Assembly: GCA_963728785.1 (NCBI GenBank)
Contig: CAVSKV010000004.1
Span: 310,001 to 374,000 of the forward strand
Length of the DNA stretch: 64,000 nt
Direction: 5' to 3'
Source: JAGWRI01 sp963728785
Lineage (GTDB): Bacteria; Gemmatimonadota; Gemmatimonadetes; Gemmatimonadales; Gemmatimonadaceae
In this document: positions 37,464 to 45,799 of the stretch, in pieces
Numbering within the stretch: the stretch's first letter is position 1
Layout of the letters: each line of letters opens with the position of its first letter
The notes under the pieces: model-generated
What the model was told of the DNA's origin: nothing
Databases searched by the model: none
What the model saw: the letters and a program-made list of their open reading frames with translations, nothing else
Translations under genes and position numbers: made by a program

Positions 37464-37584
37464 GCAAGACTCCATGTGGCGGGGGCACACCACGATAACT
37501 CATGACGCTGGCGGCTCTCCCACCCGGCTCATATCGTACGGCAGTCCAGCACAGCCATTCCACCTTGCAACAGGACAACGCCCC

Positions 37585-39027
37585 ATGATTCGCTCGTTCA
37601 GGCCGATCGCCCGCAGTGCGTGGCTCGCCGCCGCATTCATTGCGATCGCGCCGGCGCATGCCCGCGCCCAGGCAACCAACACCCTTCCGCCCGAACTTGC
37701 GGCCAAGGTGCGGTCCGCCGTCACCGAGGTGATCGCCAGGACGAACGTGCCGAGCGCCGAGGTGGGAATCGTGCAGAACGGCCGCATCGTGTACGTCGCG
37801 GCGTTCGGCCACGCCCGGCTGTCGCCGCCGCTGCCCGCTTCGCCCGACATGCACTACGCCATCGGATCGATCAGCAAACAATTCACGGTGGCGGCGGTGA
37901 TGCTGCTCGCTCAGGAAGGGAAGCTGTCCATCGACGACCCGGTGTCGAAGTATCTCCCTGAGCTGACGCGCGCGAACGAGGTGACGCTCCGAAACCTCAT
38001 GTCGCACACCTCGGGCTACGAGGACTACGCCCCGCAGGACTACACGATCCCGGTGTGGACCAAGCCGTCGACTGCCGAGGCGATCGTCCATGAGTGGGCG
38101 ACGAAGCCGCTCGACTTCGACCCCGGAACGCAGTACCAGTACAGCAATACTAATTTCAATATCGTCGGGCTGATCGTCGAGAAGGTGAGCGGCCAGCCCT
38201 TCTGGGCGTTTCTGTCGTCCCGGGTGCTGGTGCCGCTGGGCCTGACGCACACCATCGACCTCGACACGCAGCACGACCAGTTGGAGCCGACCGGGTACTT
38301 CCGCCACGCGCTCGGGCCGCTCCGGCCGGCGCTCATGGAGGCGCCGGGCTGGTACTTTGCCGACGGCGAGATGGCGATGCCGGTGGGTGACCTGCTGACG
38401 TGGGATATCTCGGTGATGAACGAGACGCTGCTCGCGCCGGCGTCGTATGCCGCCATGGAAACGCCAATGACGTTGAAGAATGGGCGGCAGATCGGTTACG
38501 GTCTCGGCCTGAGCGTTGGCGTGCTGAATGGGCATCGCATGGTCTCCCACGGCGGTGAGGTGGGTGGCTTCGTGGCGTCGAACACGGTGCTTCTGGACGA
38601 CAAGATCGCCGTCGCGGTGCTGACCAATCAGGAAGCGAGTCCCGCGGCCGGTGCGATCGGGCGCGCGCTCTCGGCGCTGATGCTCGCCGCCGCACCGGAT
38701 ACGGGTGCGGCGGCGGAGGGAACCGCGACGGCCGAGGCGCTCGCGCGGCGGGTGCTCGCCGGCCTGCAGAAAGGCACCATCGACCGCACGCAGTTCACGG
38801 TCAACGCCAACTTCTATTTCGACTCCACGGCCATCGCCGATTACGCATCCAGCCTGGCGCCGCTCGGCGCCATCAAGACGCTCCGTCAGACGTCGAAGTC
38901 GCTTCGCGGCGGCATGACGTACCGCGCGTTCGCGGTGGAGTTTGCGGGCGGAGCGAAGGTCATGATATCGACGTATGCGACGGACGACGGCAAGTTCGAA
39001 CAGTTCCTGGTAGAACCCGCGGGGTGA
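37585..39027 (+). CDS. Secreted class C beta-lactamase-like serine hydrolase
   Basis: The product is 480 residues from ATG 37585. A Sec signal ends ARAQ. The beta-lactamase/esterase fold shows SISK (S95-K98), YSN (Y186-N188) and HGGEVGGF for the third motif. An additional C-terminal domain (~360-480) of unknown role follows the catalytic part. Such proteins cleave D-peptides or esters; true beta-lactamase activity is not implied. The methyltransferase gene lies 31 bases downstream. Confidence 0.85.
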   Translation: MIRSFRPIARSAWLAAAFIAIAPAHARAQATNTLPPELAAKVRSAVTEVIARTNVPSAEVGIVQNGRIVYVAAFGHARLSPPLPASPDMHYAIGSISKQFTVAAVMLLAQEGKLSIDDPVSKYLPELTRANEVTLRNLMSHTSGYEDYAPQDYTIPVWTKPSTAEAIVHEWATKPLDFDPGTQYQYSNTNFNIVGLIVEKVSGQPFWAFLSSRVLVPLGLTHTIDLDTQHDQLEPTGYFRHALGPLRPALMEAPGWYFADGEMAMPVGDLLTWDISVMNETLLAPASYAAMETPMTLKNGRQIGYGLGLSVGVLNGHRMVSHGGEVGGFVASNTVLLDDKIAVAVLTNQEASPAAGAIGRALSALMLAAAPDTGAAAEGTATAEALARRVLAGLQKGTIDRTQFTVNANFYFDSTAIADYASSLAPLGAIKTLRQTSKSLRGGMTYRAFAVEFAGGAKVMISTYATDDGKFEQFLVEPAG

Positions 39028-39058
39028 ACGCGCCGGCGCCGGCCGATCCAGGAACGCG

Positions 39059-39685
39059 ATGAGTCTGTACAGCCGCTACGTCCTTCCGAGAGCGGTGCAT
39101 TACGCGTGCCGCCTGGATACGCACATGCGGCAGCGGGCCAAGGTCGTGCCGCGCGCCCGAGGGCGCGTGCTCGAGGTCGGCATCGGCTCCGGCCTGAACC
39201 TCACGTTCTATGATGCGACGAAGGTGAGCAAGGTCTGGGGCCGCGAGCCGTCGCCGGCGCTGACCCGCATGGCGGAACGCACCGCGCGCGCGATGCCGTT
39301 CGAGGTGGAGTTCATCGGTCTCCCGGCCGAGGAGATCCCCCTCGGGGACAGCAGCGTGGACACCGTGGTCGTCACGTACACGCTGTGCACGATTCCGGAC
39401 GTGGCGGCCGCGTTGCGCCAAATGCGCCGGGTCCTGCGGCCGGGCGGCGCGCTGATCTTCTGCGAGCATGGTGCGGCGCCCGACGCGAGCGTGCGCCGTT
39501 GGCAGGATCGCCTGAATCCCATATGGAAGCGAGTCGCCGGTGGGTGTAATCTGAACCGGTCGATCCCCGCGCTCATCGGAGCGGCAGGCTTCCGGATCGA
39601 GACGCTGCACACGATGTACCTGCCCGGCTGGCGGCCGGCGAGCTTCAACTACTGGGGGACCGCCACTCCTCGACCGGATCGTTGA
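39059..39685 (+). CDS. Class I SAM methyltransferase
   Basis: The product is 208 residues. Motif I is VLEVGIGSGLNLTFY near residue 37; motif II acid lies in WGREPSP. VTYTLCTIPDVAAALRQMRRVLRPGG is the typical central part. Overall it resembles METTL7-like and phospholipid N-methyltransferase relatives. The ATG follows AGGAACG. Cotranscription with the upstream hydrolase gene is possible. Confidence 0.82.
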   Translation: MSLYSRYVLPRAVHYACRLDTHMRQRAKVVPRARGRVLEVGIGSGLNLTFYDATKVSKVWGREPSPALTRMAERTARAMPFEVEFIGLPAEEIPLGDSSVDTVVVTYTLCTIPDVAAALRQMRRVLRPGGALIFCEHGAAPDASVRRWQDRLNPIWKRVAGGCNLNRSIPALIGAAGFRIETLHTMYLPGWRPASFNYWGTATPRPDR

Positions 39686-39841
39686 GCGCAGCGACGGAGT
39701 CCTCACGCCCTGCGGATCGAGGACTGCCCCCGGCCCCCCAACGGTCAGCGCGATCACGTCCTTGCTCCAGGCGGCAAAGGGCGGTCTGGCAGATTGTGGG
39801 AATCAGTGGTACTTTCGCCTTCCCACCCTTTAGAGGCCTCA

Positions 39842-40114
39842 ATGCCGCAGTATCTGATCACGCGCAACATACCAGGTGCCGGCAACCTTTCACCCGCCGA
39901 ACTCAAGGCAATCTCCGTGAAGTCCAACGGCGTGCTGAACGAGCTTGGCCCGAAGATCCAGTGGGTACACAGCTACGTGGCGGGCGACCAGATCTTCTGT
40001 GTCTATCGCGCGCCCAACGAGGCGCTCATACGCGAGCATGCCCGCAGGGGTGGTTTCCCCGCCGACTCCATAGCCGAGATCAAGACGGTCATCGATCCGA
40101 CCACGGCAGAGTAG
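39842..40114 (+). CDS. DUF4242 protein
   Basis: The product is 90 residues and starts MPQYLITRNIPGAGNL. It is a compact ferredoxin-like domain of DUF4242, with WVHSYVAGDQIFCVYRA in the middle and EHARRGGFPADSIAEI before the last strand. Some relatives (SCO4226) bind nickel. There is no signal peptide. The 156-base gap on its left shows no gene. Confidence 0.8.
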   Translation: MPQYLITRNIPGAGNLSPAELKAISVKSNGVLNELGPKIQWVHSYVAGDQIFCVYRAPNEALIREHARRGGFPADSIAEIKTVIDPTTAE

Positions 40115-40200
40115 CGTCTCGGGCAGCCCGCTGTGGACGTCAGGCCAGGCCCCCTTCCTTCCGACCCCGCCACGGCCAGTGAATGGCCAAGGAGATGACG

Positions 40201-40455
40201 ATGAGTGCAGCAGAATCGTTCGGCCGATCCGGGATAGCCCAATTCATCAACAGCACGGCCGGCCGCGTTACCCGTGCGGTGATCGGCCTCGGCCTGATCG
40301 GTTGGGGGTACGCGCAGCGCGGCACGGAGGCGGGGACGGTCCTCATGGTGGTTGGGCTCGTCCCGCTGGCGGCCGGGCTTTTCGACTGGTGCTACATCAG
40401 CGCCCTGCTGGGCGGCCCTCTCAGCGGGGCCCGCCTGCGAAAGCCCAATCCGTGA
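40201..40455 (+). CDS. Small two-helix membrane protein, DUF2892-like
   Basis: The product is 84 residues from ATG 40201, which lies six bases after AAGGAG; the ATG at 40183 would lie before that site. RVTRAVIGLGLIGWGY and LMVVGLVPLAAGLFDWCY form a membrane hairpin. The C-W-C-like end (FDWCYISALLGGP) is typical of the YgaP/DUF2892 membrane part. No rhodanese domain is attached. Confidence 0.7.
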   Translation: MSAAESFGRSGIAQFINSTAGRVTRAVIGLGLIGWGYAQRGTEAGTVLMVVGLVPLAAGLFDWCYISALLGGPLSGARLRKPNP

Positions 40456-40543
40456 ATCCGGCGCGACTCCGGCGCTCCTCGGTCTTCGGCCGCGAGCGCC
40501 AGCGCGATATTCCCCGCCTAAGAAGTTCAGATCGTCATGCACG

Positions 40544-40570
40544 CACGGCCCCGACTTGGTCGGGGCCGTG
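40544..40570. terminator. Bidirectional hairpin between convergent genes
   Basis: CACGGCCCCGAC and GTCGGGGCCGTG form a perfect 12-bp stem with a TTG loop between the convergent DUF2892 and cytochrome c genes. Neither side has a U-run. Confidence 0.5.
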
Positions 40571-40624
40571 TGTGTGAACGGGACGACGAACCGACGCAGA
40601 GAACCGCCGGCAATTACGACGCGC

Positions 40625-41320
40625 TCAGGGCTTTCGTTCGTTGACGGTCGGGAACGCTGGCACATGGCTCGTTCCGTACTTCGGATCGGCGTACTCGCCC
40701 GCCCAGAAATCCGGCGGGCCTTCGCTGTCCGCTACCTTGTTGACCACCGGCTTGAGCCCGCGCTTGAGATAGGCGGCGATGTCCCACAGATCCTGGTCGG
40801 ACATGTAGCGCCAGGTCGTCCAGGGCATGGGCGGCGCGAGGTAATGCGGATGCAGCGGGAAGTTGCCCTTGCCCGGCGTCATCGATGTGATGTCCACGTC
40901 CGGCGTGTCTTCCGGCCGCAGGCCGAAGCGCAACGAGTTGAAGATCTGGCGCTCCGTGAACCGACCCAGGCCGGTGGCGTCGTCCGGCGTGAGGTTGCGC
41001 GGCCGTGTGGTGAAGCAGGGCTGGGCGCCCGGCGTCACGTAGCACGGCCCGATCTTGAACTCCATGTCGGGACTCATCACGCCGGCGAGCCACCCCTTCG
41101 ACGCCGGATTGGCCAACCCGCCGTGACAGCCGCCGCAGTCATGCAGGATGACCACGGCTCGGCCGTGGACCACATCGCCCACCGGCGCAGCACTGCCTAC
41201 GCCGTCGGTGCGAGGCGATCCGGCGGACAGGCGCGTCCAGGCGCCGATCACGACGACGAGGATCACTACCGCCCCCAGGAGTCCGGCAAATCGTGACGTG
41301 GCACGTCCAAGGTATTTCAT
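40625..41320 (-). CDS. Monohaem c-type cytochrome, membrane-anchored
   Basis: The product is 231 residues. A membrane helix at ~12-30 (FAGLLGAVVILVVVIGAW) anchors or exports it. The single haem site is CGGCH (C62, C65, H66). A later Met-rich part (MTPGKGN; MPWTTWRYMSDQDLWDIAAYL) is typical of class I cytochrome c with a Met axial ligand. It starts three bases after the multicopper oxidase stop. It is probably the electron partner of that oxidase on the outer side of the membrane. Confidence 0.83.
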   Translation of the reverse strand: MKYLGRATSRFAGLLGAVVILVVVIGAWTRLSAGSPRTDGVGSAAPVGDVVHGRAVVILHDCGGCHGGLANPASKGWLAGVMSPDMEFKIGPCYVTPGAQPCFTTRPRNLTPDDATGLGRFTERQIFNSLRFGLRPEDTPDVDITSMTPGKGNFPLHPHYLAPPMPWTTWRYMSDQDLWDIAAYLKRGLKPVVNKVADSEGPPDFWAGEYADPKYGTSHVPAFPTVNERKP

Positions 41321-41323
41321 GTC

Positions 41324-42709
41324 CTACCTCCCTGTTGGTGAGACTTCGAGAATCCCCATCATGCCCTCGTCCTCGTGATCGAGGATGTGGCAGTGGTACA
41401 TCCATTTGCCCGGGTAGTCGTGGAAGCGCACGATGATCCGTACCCGTTCGTGCTTTGGCACGTTGACCATGTCCCTCCAGGCGCGGAACGGCTCCGGCAC
41501 GCCGTTCCGATCGAGCACCTGGAACTGGAAGCCGTGGAGGTGGAAGGGATGATCCATCCCGACCACGTTCTCGATCTGCCAGATCTCGGTGGCTCCGAGC
41601 CGTGCGTGCTCATCCACCCGGTGCATGTCCATCGTCCGGCCGTTGATCAATCCCTGACTGAACACGATGACGCGCCTGACGGCGGCCTTCATCGTGTCGA
41701 GCGGCGGGACCACGCGAAGGCGCGTGGGTAGTACCACCGGCTCGACCGGCGGCTGACCGGTGTACTGCAGAGTGAGCAGATCGCGGGGAACGTTCCAGTC
41801 CTTAGGCCGGGTCTGCGGCACGTAGTGGTCGTACGGCATGGTGCGCAGCTCGGCGCGGGCCCCAGGCGCTCCAGTGGCGCGCACCAGGAGTTCGGCACGC
41901 TCCGCAGGGGCCAGGATGATCTCGTTGACCGGCACGGGGTGCTCGAACAGGCCGCCGTCGGTGCCGACCTGCAGGAACTCGTGGCCGGCGAGCGCGAGGC
42001 GATAGTAGCGCGCTGCGGACGCGTTGACGACCCGCCACCGTTGGACCTCGCCGCTCCGAATCGAGATCGTCGGCATGATCTGGCCGGATACGAAGAGGTC
42101 GGGTCCCTCGCGGCCGTTCTCCTCGTCGATCTCGCCCTGCGGCGACTCGGGCGGCGGCACGTCCACCTCGCCGTTGGGCAGGAAACGGTTGTCGGAAAGC
42201 ACGAGGAGCTTCTCGGGGATCCCGGCGAGCGGATCATCGGCGGCACGAATGATGAGCGCACCGTACAGCCCTTTGGCCACCTGATAGCCGCTGCGCAGGT
42301 CAGGATGCGGGTGATACCAGTACGTGCCGGCCGAGCCGGGCGGAATGTCGAAGACGTAGTCGTACGAACCACCCGGCTTGACGGGCTCCAACGGGCTGCC
42401 GTCCATCGCGGCGGGAATGTGCAATCCGTGCCAGTGGATGGTGGTGACTTCGGGGAGCTCGTTGTGAAAGTGGATCACCACGTGGTCGCCTTCGCGGAAC
42501 TCGAGCGTGGGCCCGGGCACCTGACCGTTGTAGGCGAAGACGCCGGTGCACTCGCCGGGAAGCAGTGACAGTCGCGACGGGGCAGCGGTCAGTGTCAGTT
42601 CGACGACGTGCGGCGAAGGGCGAGCGGGGGCGAACGTGGCGCTGGACGCGGCAGACGATGCAATCAACGCGGGCAGCCATACGAGACCGCGCAACCACAG
42701 CATCGACAT
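41324..42709 (-). CDS. Multicopper oxidase, canonical three-domain
   Basis: The product is 461 residues from MSMLWLRG, behind GGAGA. A Sec signal ends SAAS. The four copper motifs are in the usual order: TIHWHG, YWYHPHP, HPFHLHG, and HCHILDHEDEGMM with the T1 cysteine and a Met in the axial position. It should oxidise metal ions or phenols and reduce oxygen to water in the periplasm. Its cytochrome c neighbour is translationally adjacent. A 219-base gap on its right carries no gene. Confidence 0.87.
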   Translation of the reverse strand: MSMLWLRGLVWLPALIASSAASSATFAPARPSPHVVELTLTAAPSRLSLLPGECTGVFAYNGQVPGPTLEFREGDHVVIHFHNELPEVTTIHWHGLHIPAAMDGSPLEPVKPGGSYDYVFDIPPGSAGTYWYHPHPDLRSGYQVAKGLYGALIIRAADDPLAGIPEKLLVLSDNRFLPNGEVDVPPPESPQGEIDEENGREGPDLFVSGQIMPTISIRSGEVQRWRVVNASAARYYRLALAGHEFLQVGTDGGLFEHPVPVNEIILAPAERAELLVRATGAPGARAELRTMPYDHYVPQTRPKDWNVPRDLLTLQYTGQPPVEPVVLPTRLRVVPPLDTMKAAVRRVIVFSQGLINGRTMDMHRVDEHARLGATEIWQIENVVGMDHPFHLHGFQFQVLDRNGVPEPFRAWRDMVNVPKHERVRIIVRFHDYPGKWMYHCHILDHEDEGMMGILEVSPTGR

Positions 42710-42928
42710 CGTGCGGGTTCTCCAAGGCGGGGGTGGGCGAATATCGAGACGACCGGCCGCTCGCGCAAGGGGGCGCCGGATGGTGTGCGCTGGATGGTGG
42801 AGATCGGCACCTCGCCTGCTCATCGGTCGCCGACTCGCGCGGCTGTCATGGAGAGGTCGGTGCGGTCTGGCGTCGGTTGACCGTGGGGGCCACCTTTCCG
42901 TTCAGCATTGCCAACCCAAGGTGCATTC

Positions 42929-43576
42929 GTGATCACTATTGACCGCGTTGCCGGCATCGAATACGGAATTCTTGAAGCCGGGGAACTCGACGCGATGGCA
43001 GCCCTTCTCGCCGAGGCGTTCAGCCTTCACGAGCCACCCGCGGTTGCCGTCGGCCTGACGTGGCCGGAGATCGACGGGCTCGTGAGAACGTTCGGGGACA
43101 AAGCGGTCAGCGAGCAGCTCAGCATGGTGGCCCGGGTCGCATCCACCGGGAATCTCGCGGGGGCGCTGTTGGCCGACGACTTCGGGACGCCGCCGCCGGT
43201 CGGACTCGACACCGTCGCTCCGGGCTTTGCGCCGATCGGCGCGCTGCTCGATAGCCTCGACGAGCCGTACCGCGCATCCAGAGACGTCGTACCGGGTACA
43301 TATGTGCATCTCTTCATGGTCGGGGTGTCACACGACCACGCCGGGCAGGGGATTGCCCAGCATCTCATCACCCGGTGCCTGGCGAACGCCAGGGAGCGTG
43401 GCTACGGCATGGCCGTCACCGAAGCGACCGGGACGGTGTCTCAACACGTATTCAGGAAGCTGGGCTTCCGTGACATCTTCGCCACGTCCTACAAGGACTT
43501 TGTCTTCGAAGGAGAGTGTGTGTTCCGGTCTATCGTCGGCACGGACGCCGCCATCCTCATGGAGCGAGAGCCCTGA
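42929..43576 (+). CDS. GNAT-family N-acetyltransferase
   Basis: The product is 215 residues from GTG 42929, with AAGG upstream; TTG 42908 is also open. The acetyl-CoA site is VGVSHDHAGQGIAQHLITRC (motif A, ~135). TGTVSQHVFRKLGF gives motif B. It would acetylate a small molecule or protein amine in the cytoplasm. A fragment of another gene overlaps its 3' end on the opposite strand or lies just beyond it. Confidence 0.8.
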   Translation: MITIDRVAGIEYGILEAGELDAMAALLAEAFSLHEPPAVAVGLTWPEIDGLVRTFGDKAVSEQLSMVARVASTGNLAGALLADDFGTPPPVGLDTVAPGFAPIGALLDSLDEPYRASRDVVPGTYVHLFMVGVSHDHAGQGIAQHLITRCLANARERGYGMAVTEATGTVSQHVFRKLGFRDIFATSYKDFVFEGECVFRSIVGTDAAILMEREP

Positions 43577-43589
43577 GGCCGGGCAGAGT

Positions 43590-43778
43590 CACCATGAACG
43601 CGATACGCATGCCGTCGGGCGACCAGCGCGGCGACGCGTCATCGTCATTCCCAGTGGTGAGCGTGTCTACCATTCGGCTGGCGACGTCGAGAAGCAGCGG
43701 GTGCTCGTTCGCCGTGGTGAGATAGCTCTCGACGTCCCGCTCGAACTCGTAGCGATGGATCACGATGGGCTTGGGCGC
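43590..43778 (-). pseudogene. Fragment of an S9 peptidase/TolB-like propeller gene
   Basis: The minus strand encodes PKPIVIHRYEFERDVESYL, then HPLLLDVASRMVDTLTTG, then SPRWSPDGMRIAF. These are the blades of the N-terminal propeller of S9 prolyl oligopeptidases (or TolB-like proteins). Such a gene normally has 600-700 residues; only about 63 remain, with no start and no catalytic domain. It is a remnant left by deletion, in the gene-poor stretch 43577-44135. The rest of that stretch shows nothing recognisable. Confidence 0.65.
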
Positions 43779-44064
43779 AGTGCGGCGGCGAACCGTGCAC
43801 CGAGTTGCGAACGGAGCTGTGGCATGGTGACCCTGTGCGATGAACGTGGGTGGCGGGAACGAGCTGTTGCCGCGGGAGGAATGCGCGCGGTCCATCACCG
43901 CGGCATCCAGTTGGCCTGTAACCATCGTACGCGACTGCGGCCGCCGCCAGGGCGGGCCATTTCGCGGCACTGATCGAAGCAACGTCCGCCAGCCGTGTCC
44001 GGCGGCTCTGGATCTCTGGGAGGCGCATGATCGGTTCTGCTCGGCGATCACGGCGACCGGCATG

Positions 44065-44096
44065 CCAGAAGGGCCGGCTTTCGCCGGCCCTTCTGG
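44065..44096. terminator. Hairpin downstream of secreted paralogue A
   Basis: A perfect 14-bp stem, CCAGAAGGGCCGGC/GCCGGCCCTTCTGG with a TTTC loop. It is 40 bases past the stop. A near copy lies after paralogue B at 44893. Confidence 0.6.
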
Positions 44097-44135
44097 TACG
44101 CGCCGAGTGATATCGGCGTGGGAAAAATGACCTGC

Positions 44136-44561
44136 CTACTTCTTCCGCGTGCCCGAGTCCTTGCCGTTGACGACGTCGCCATTGGCATACTTCGACGTGA
44201 ACGTTCCGGCCATGGTATCGCCCTTCACGTGACTGGTCGAGCGGACCGTCACCATCACGCCGGCGCGGAGGACGCTCTTGTACGGCCCCATTTCGGTCAC
44301 GACGCTGTCGCCGCCCATTGCGATGATCCGCAACGGAAGCGCATCACGCTTCGGAGAGGTGAAGGTGAGCGTCCATCCTTTCTCTGTGGATGTCGCGTGA
44401 AGCACGTATGTGGCAATGACGCTGTCCTTGGGGCCGATCATCGACTTCATTTCCCAGTTGCCGGCGAATTCGCTGGCCTTTGTGGGTGTGGGCTTCTGGG
44501 CCGCCGCCGTTGAGGCAAGCACAGCGAGAGCGAGCGAAGAGAGAAACACGATACGGCGCAT
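44136..44561 (-). CDS. Small secreted protein, tandem paralogue A
   Basis: The product is 141 residues from MRRIVFLSSLALAV; a Sec signal ends AAAQ. The mature domain is a beta-rich sheet: EFAGNWEMKSMIGPKDSVIA, then HATSTEKGWTLTF, GDSVVTEMGPYKSVLR and VRSTSHVKGDTMAGTF, ending YANGDVVNGKDSGTRKK. It resembles the all-beta lipocalin-like small domains used for ligand binding, but no family is certain. The protein at 44966 is a close copy. Both genes run on the minus strand with equivalent terminators. Confidence 0.7.
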   Translation of the reverse strand: MRRIVFLSSLALAVLASTAAAQKPTPTKASEFAGNWEMKSMIGPKDSVIATYVLHATSTEKGWTLTFTSPKRDALPLRIIAMGGDSVVTEMGPYKSVLRAGVMVTVRSTSHVKGDTMAGTFTSKYANGDVVNGKDSGTRKK

Positions 44562-44664
44562 AGAGATCTCCAGGTGGGGAAAGAGTGACTGTATCGACTG
44601 GAATATACGCCAGGCCGGGTGCGTTTGGGCGTTCTGTGCAATGAACATAAGCCATTGAAAGGGC

Positions 44665-44693
44665 TTGACTTAAGCGCCTATTGGTATTATAAC
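44665..44693 (+). promoter_or_regulatory. Consensus-like sigma-70 promoter
   Basis: TTGACT (44665-44670), 17 bases, then TATAAC (44688-44693). On the opposite strand the same AT-rich stretch also reads TATAAT. It lies between the two paralogues. The + direction leads into the candidate short transcript at 44700. Confidence 0.5.
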
Positions 44694-44699
44694 ATTAGC

Positions 44700-44819
44700 A
44701 TAAGGAGGGGCGCTGTGAGTGCTGCGGATGCGGAGGACGCAGGCGGCTTCACGAACGAGATGATGATTTTCGATGGTAGGACGGTAGGACGGGGCCCCTT
44801 CGGGGGTCCTTTGCTATTC
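44700..44819 (+). ncRNA. Candidate short transcript between promoter and terminator
   Basis: From about seven bases after the -10 to the terminator at 44791-44810, the unit spans ~120 bases. The terminator is CCCC-TTCG-GGGG extended by G-C pairs, then TTTGCTATT. An AAGGAGGGG precedes GTG 44715, and that frame stays open to 44960, past the terminator. The unit may be a small RNA or a leader. There is no comparative support. Confidence 0.3.
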
Positions 44820-44892
44820 CGGGTGCCGCGCTCTTCTCCGAGCCCCGCGCCGGCAAGACGACTACCGATCCGGTTGAGCATTCTGCGTCTGG

Positions 44893-44930
44893 AAACCAGG
44901 AAGGCCGGCTATCGCCGGCCCTTCTGGTTT
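44893..44930. terminator. Hairpin downstream of secreted paralogue B
   Basis: AAACCAG outer arm, GGCCGGC/GCCGGCC inner arm with a TATC loop, and CTGGTTT on the far side. It is 36 bases past the stop and resembles the hairpin after paralogue A. Confidence 0.55.
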
Positions 44931-44965
44931 CTGCCGAGTGATTTCGGCCGGGGAAGATGACCTGG

Positions 44966-45385
44966 CTACTTCTTGCGCGTCCCGGAGACCTTGCCGTCGA
45001 GCACGTCACCGTTGGTGTACTTCGCCGAGAAGGTACCGGCGAAGGTGTCGCCCTTGACGTGGGTGGTGGTACGAGTGGTCACCTTGATGTTGGCGCGAAG
45101 AACGCTCTCGTACGGGCCCATCTCCGCAACGACGCTGTCGCCGCCCATCGCAATGATCCGCAGGGCAAGCGGGGCACGCTTCGGAAAGGTGACCGTCCAT
45201 CCCTTCTGGGTAGACGTCGCATGCAGCACGTACGTGGCGACGACGCTGTCCTTCGGGCCGACCATCGTCTTCGCGTCCCAGTTGCCGGCGAACGGGCTGG
45301 TCTTAGTGGGCGCTGGTTTCTGGGCGGCCACCGTCGCGGCCTGGACGACGAGAGCGATTGATGAGAGGAATATGACTCTGCGCAT
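44966..45385 (-). CDS. Small secreted protein, tandem paralogue B
   Basis: The product is 139 residues from MRRVIFLSSIALVV, with a signal ending AAAQK. The mature part is about as long as that of paralogue A and matches it nearly throughout: GPKDSVVATYVLHATST, LRIIAMGGDSVVAEMGPY and a SGTRKK tail. It arose by a recent tandem duplication that included the downstream hairpin. TATGTT in its upstream region (minus strand, near 45430) may be the -10 element. Confidence 0.72.
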   Translation of the reverse strand: MRRVIFLSSIALVVQAATVAAQKPAPTKTSPFAGNWDAKTMVGPKDSVVATYVLHATSTQKGWTVTFPKRAPLALRIIAMGGDSVVAEMGPYESVLRANIKVTTRTTTHVKGDTFAGTFSAKYTNGDVLDGKVSGTRKK

Positions 45386-45799
45386 AACGACCTCAGGGCT
45401 GGGAGTAATGAAATGTGTAGCGTACAACATACGGCATTCCGGGAACGGCGGCGATGACCGGCTCTGGCTGGCCCATTCAGCGCCGACTCGACGGATGCCG
45501 AGGCCACGGGTCGCGGAGTTAATATTATGTAAATTATTATGAAGGCGTGACTTACGTTTGCTGGGATGCTCTACTTCTTACATCGAGAATGGCACTGTGA
45601 GTAACCCCGGCGCACCGGCCACGTGGTCGTCATGCATGTTCACTGTGGACTCGGGGCTGGAGAGCGCGCTGGCGGGAGTGGCATTTCGGCGCGCGGCGCA
45701 CGAACGGATGGCACTGCCCCCTCCTGGCTGCGCTCCCCCATTCCCCATTCCCGCGCCGCCCCCTAACGATGCGACACGTTCTTGCCCATGTTCTGATCC
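45386..45799. other. Gene-free gap with AT-rich island
   Basis: 414 bases separate paralogue B from the first kinase. An island at 45518-45541 (TTAATATTATGTAAATTATT) is far below the local GC level and has partial dyad symmetry. It is a candidate divergent promoter. No coding region is supported. Confidence 0.4.
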
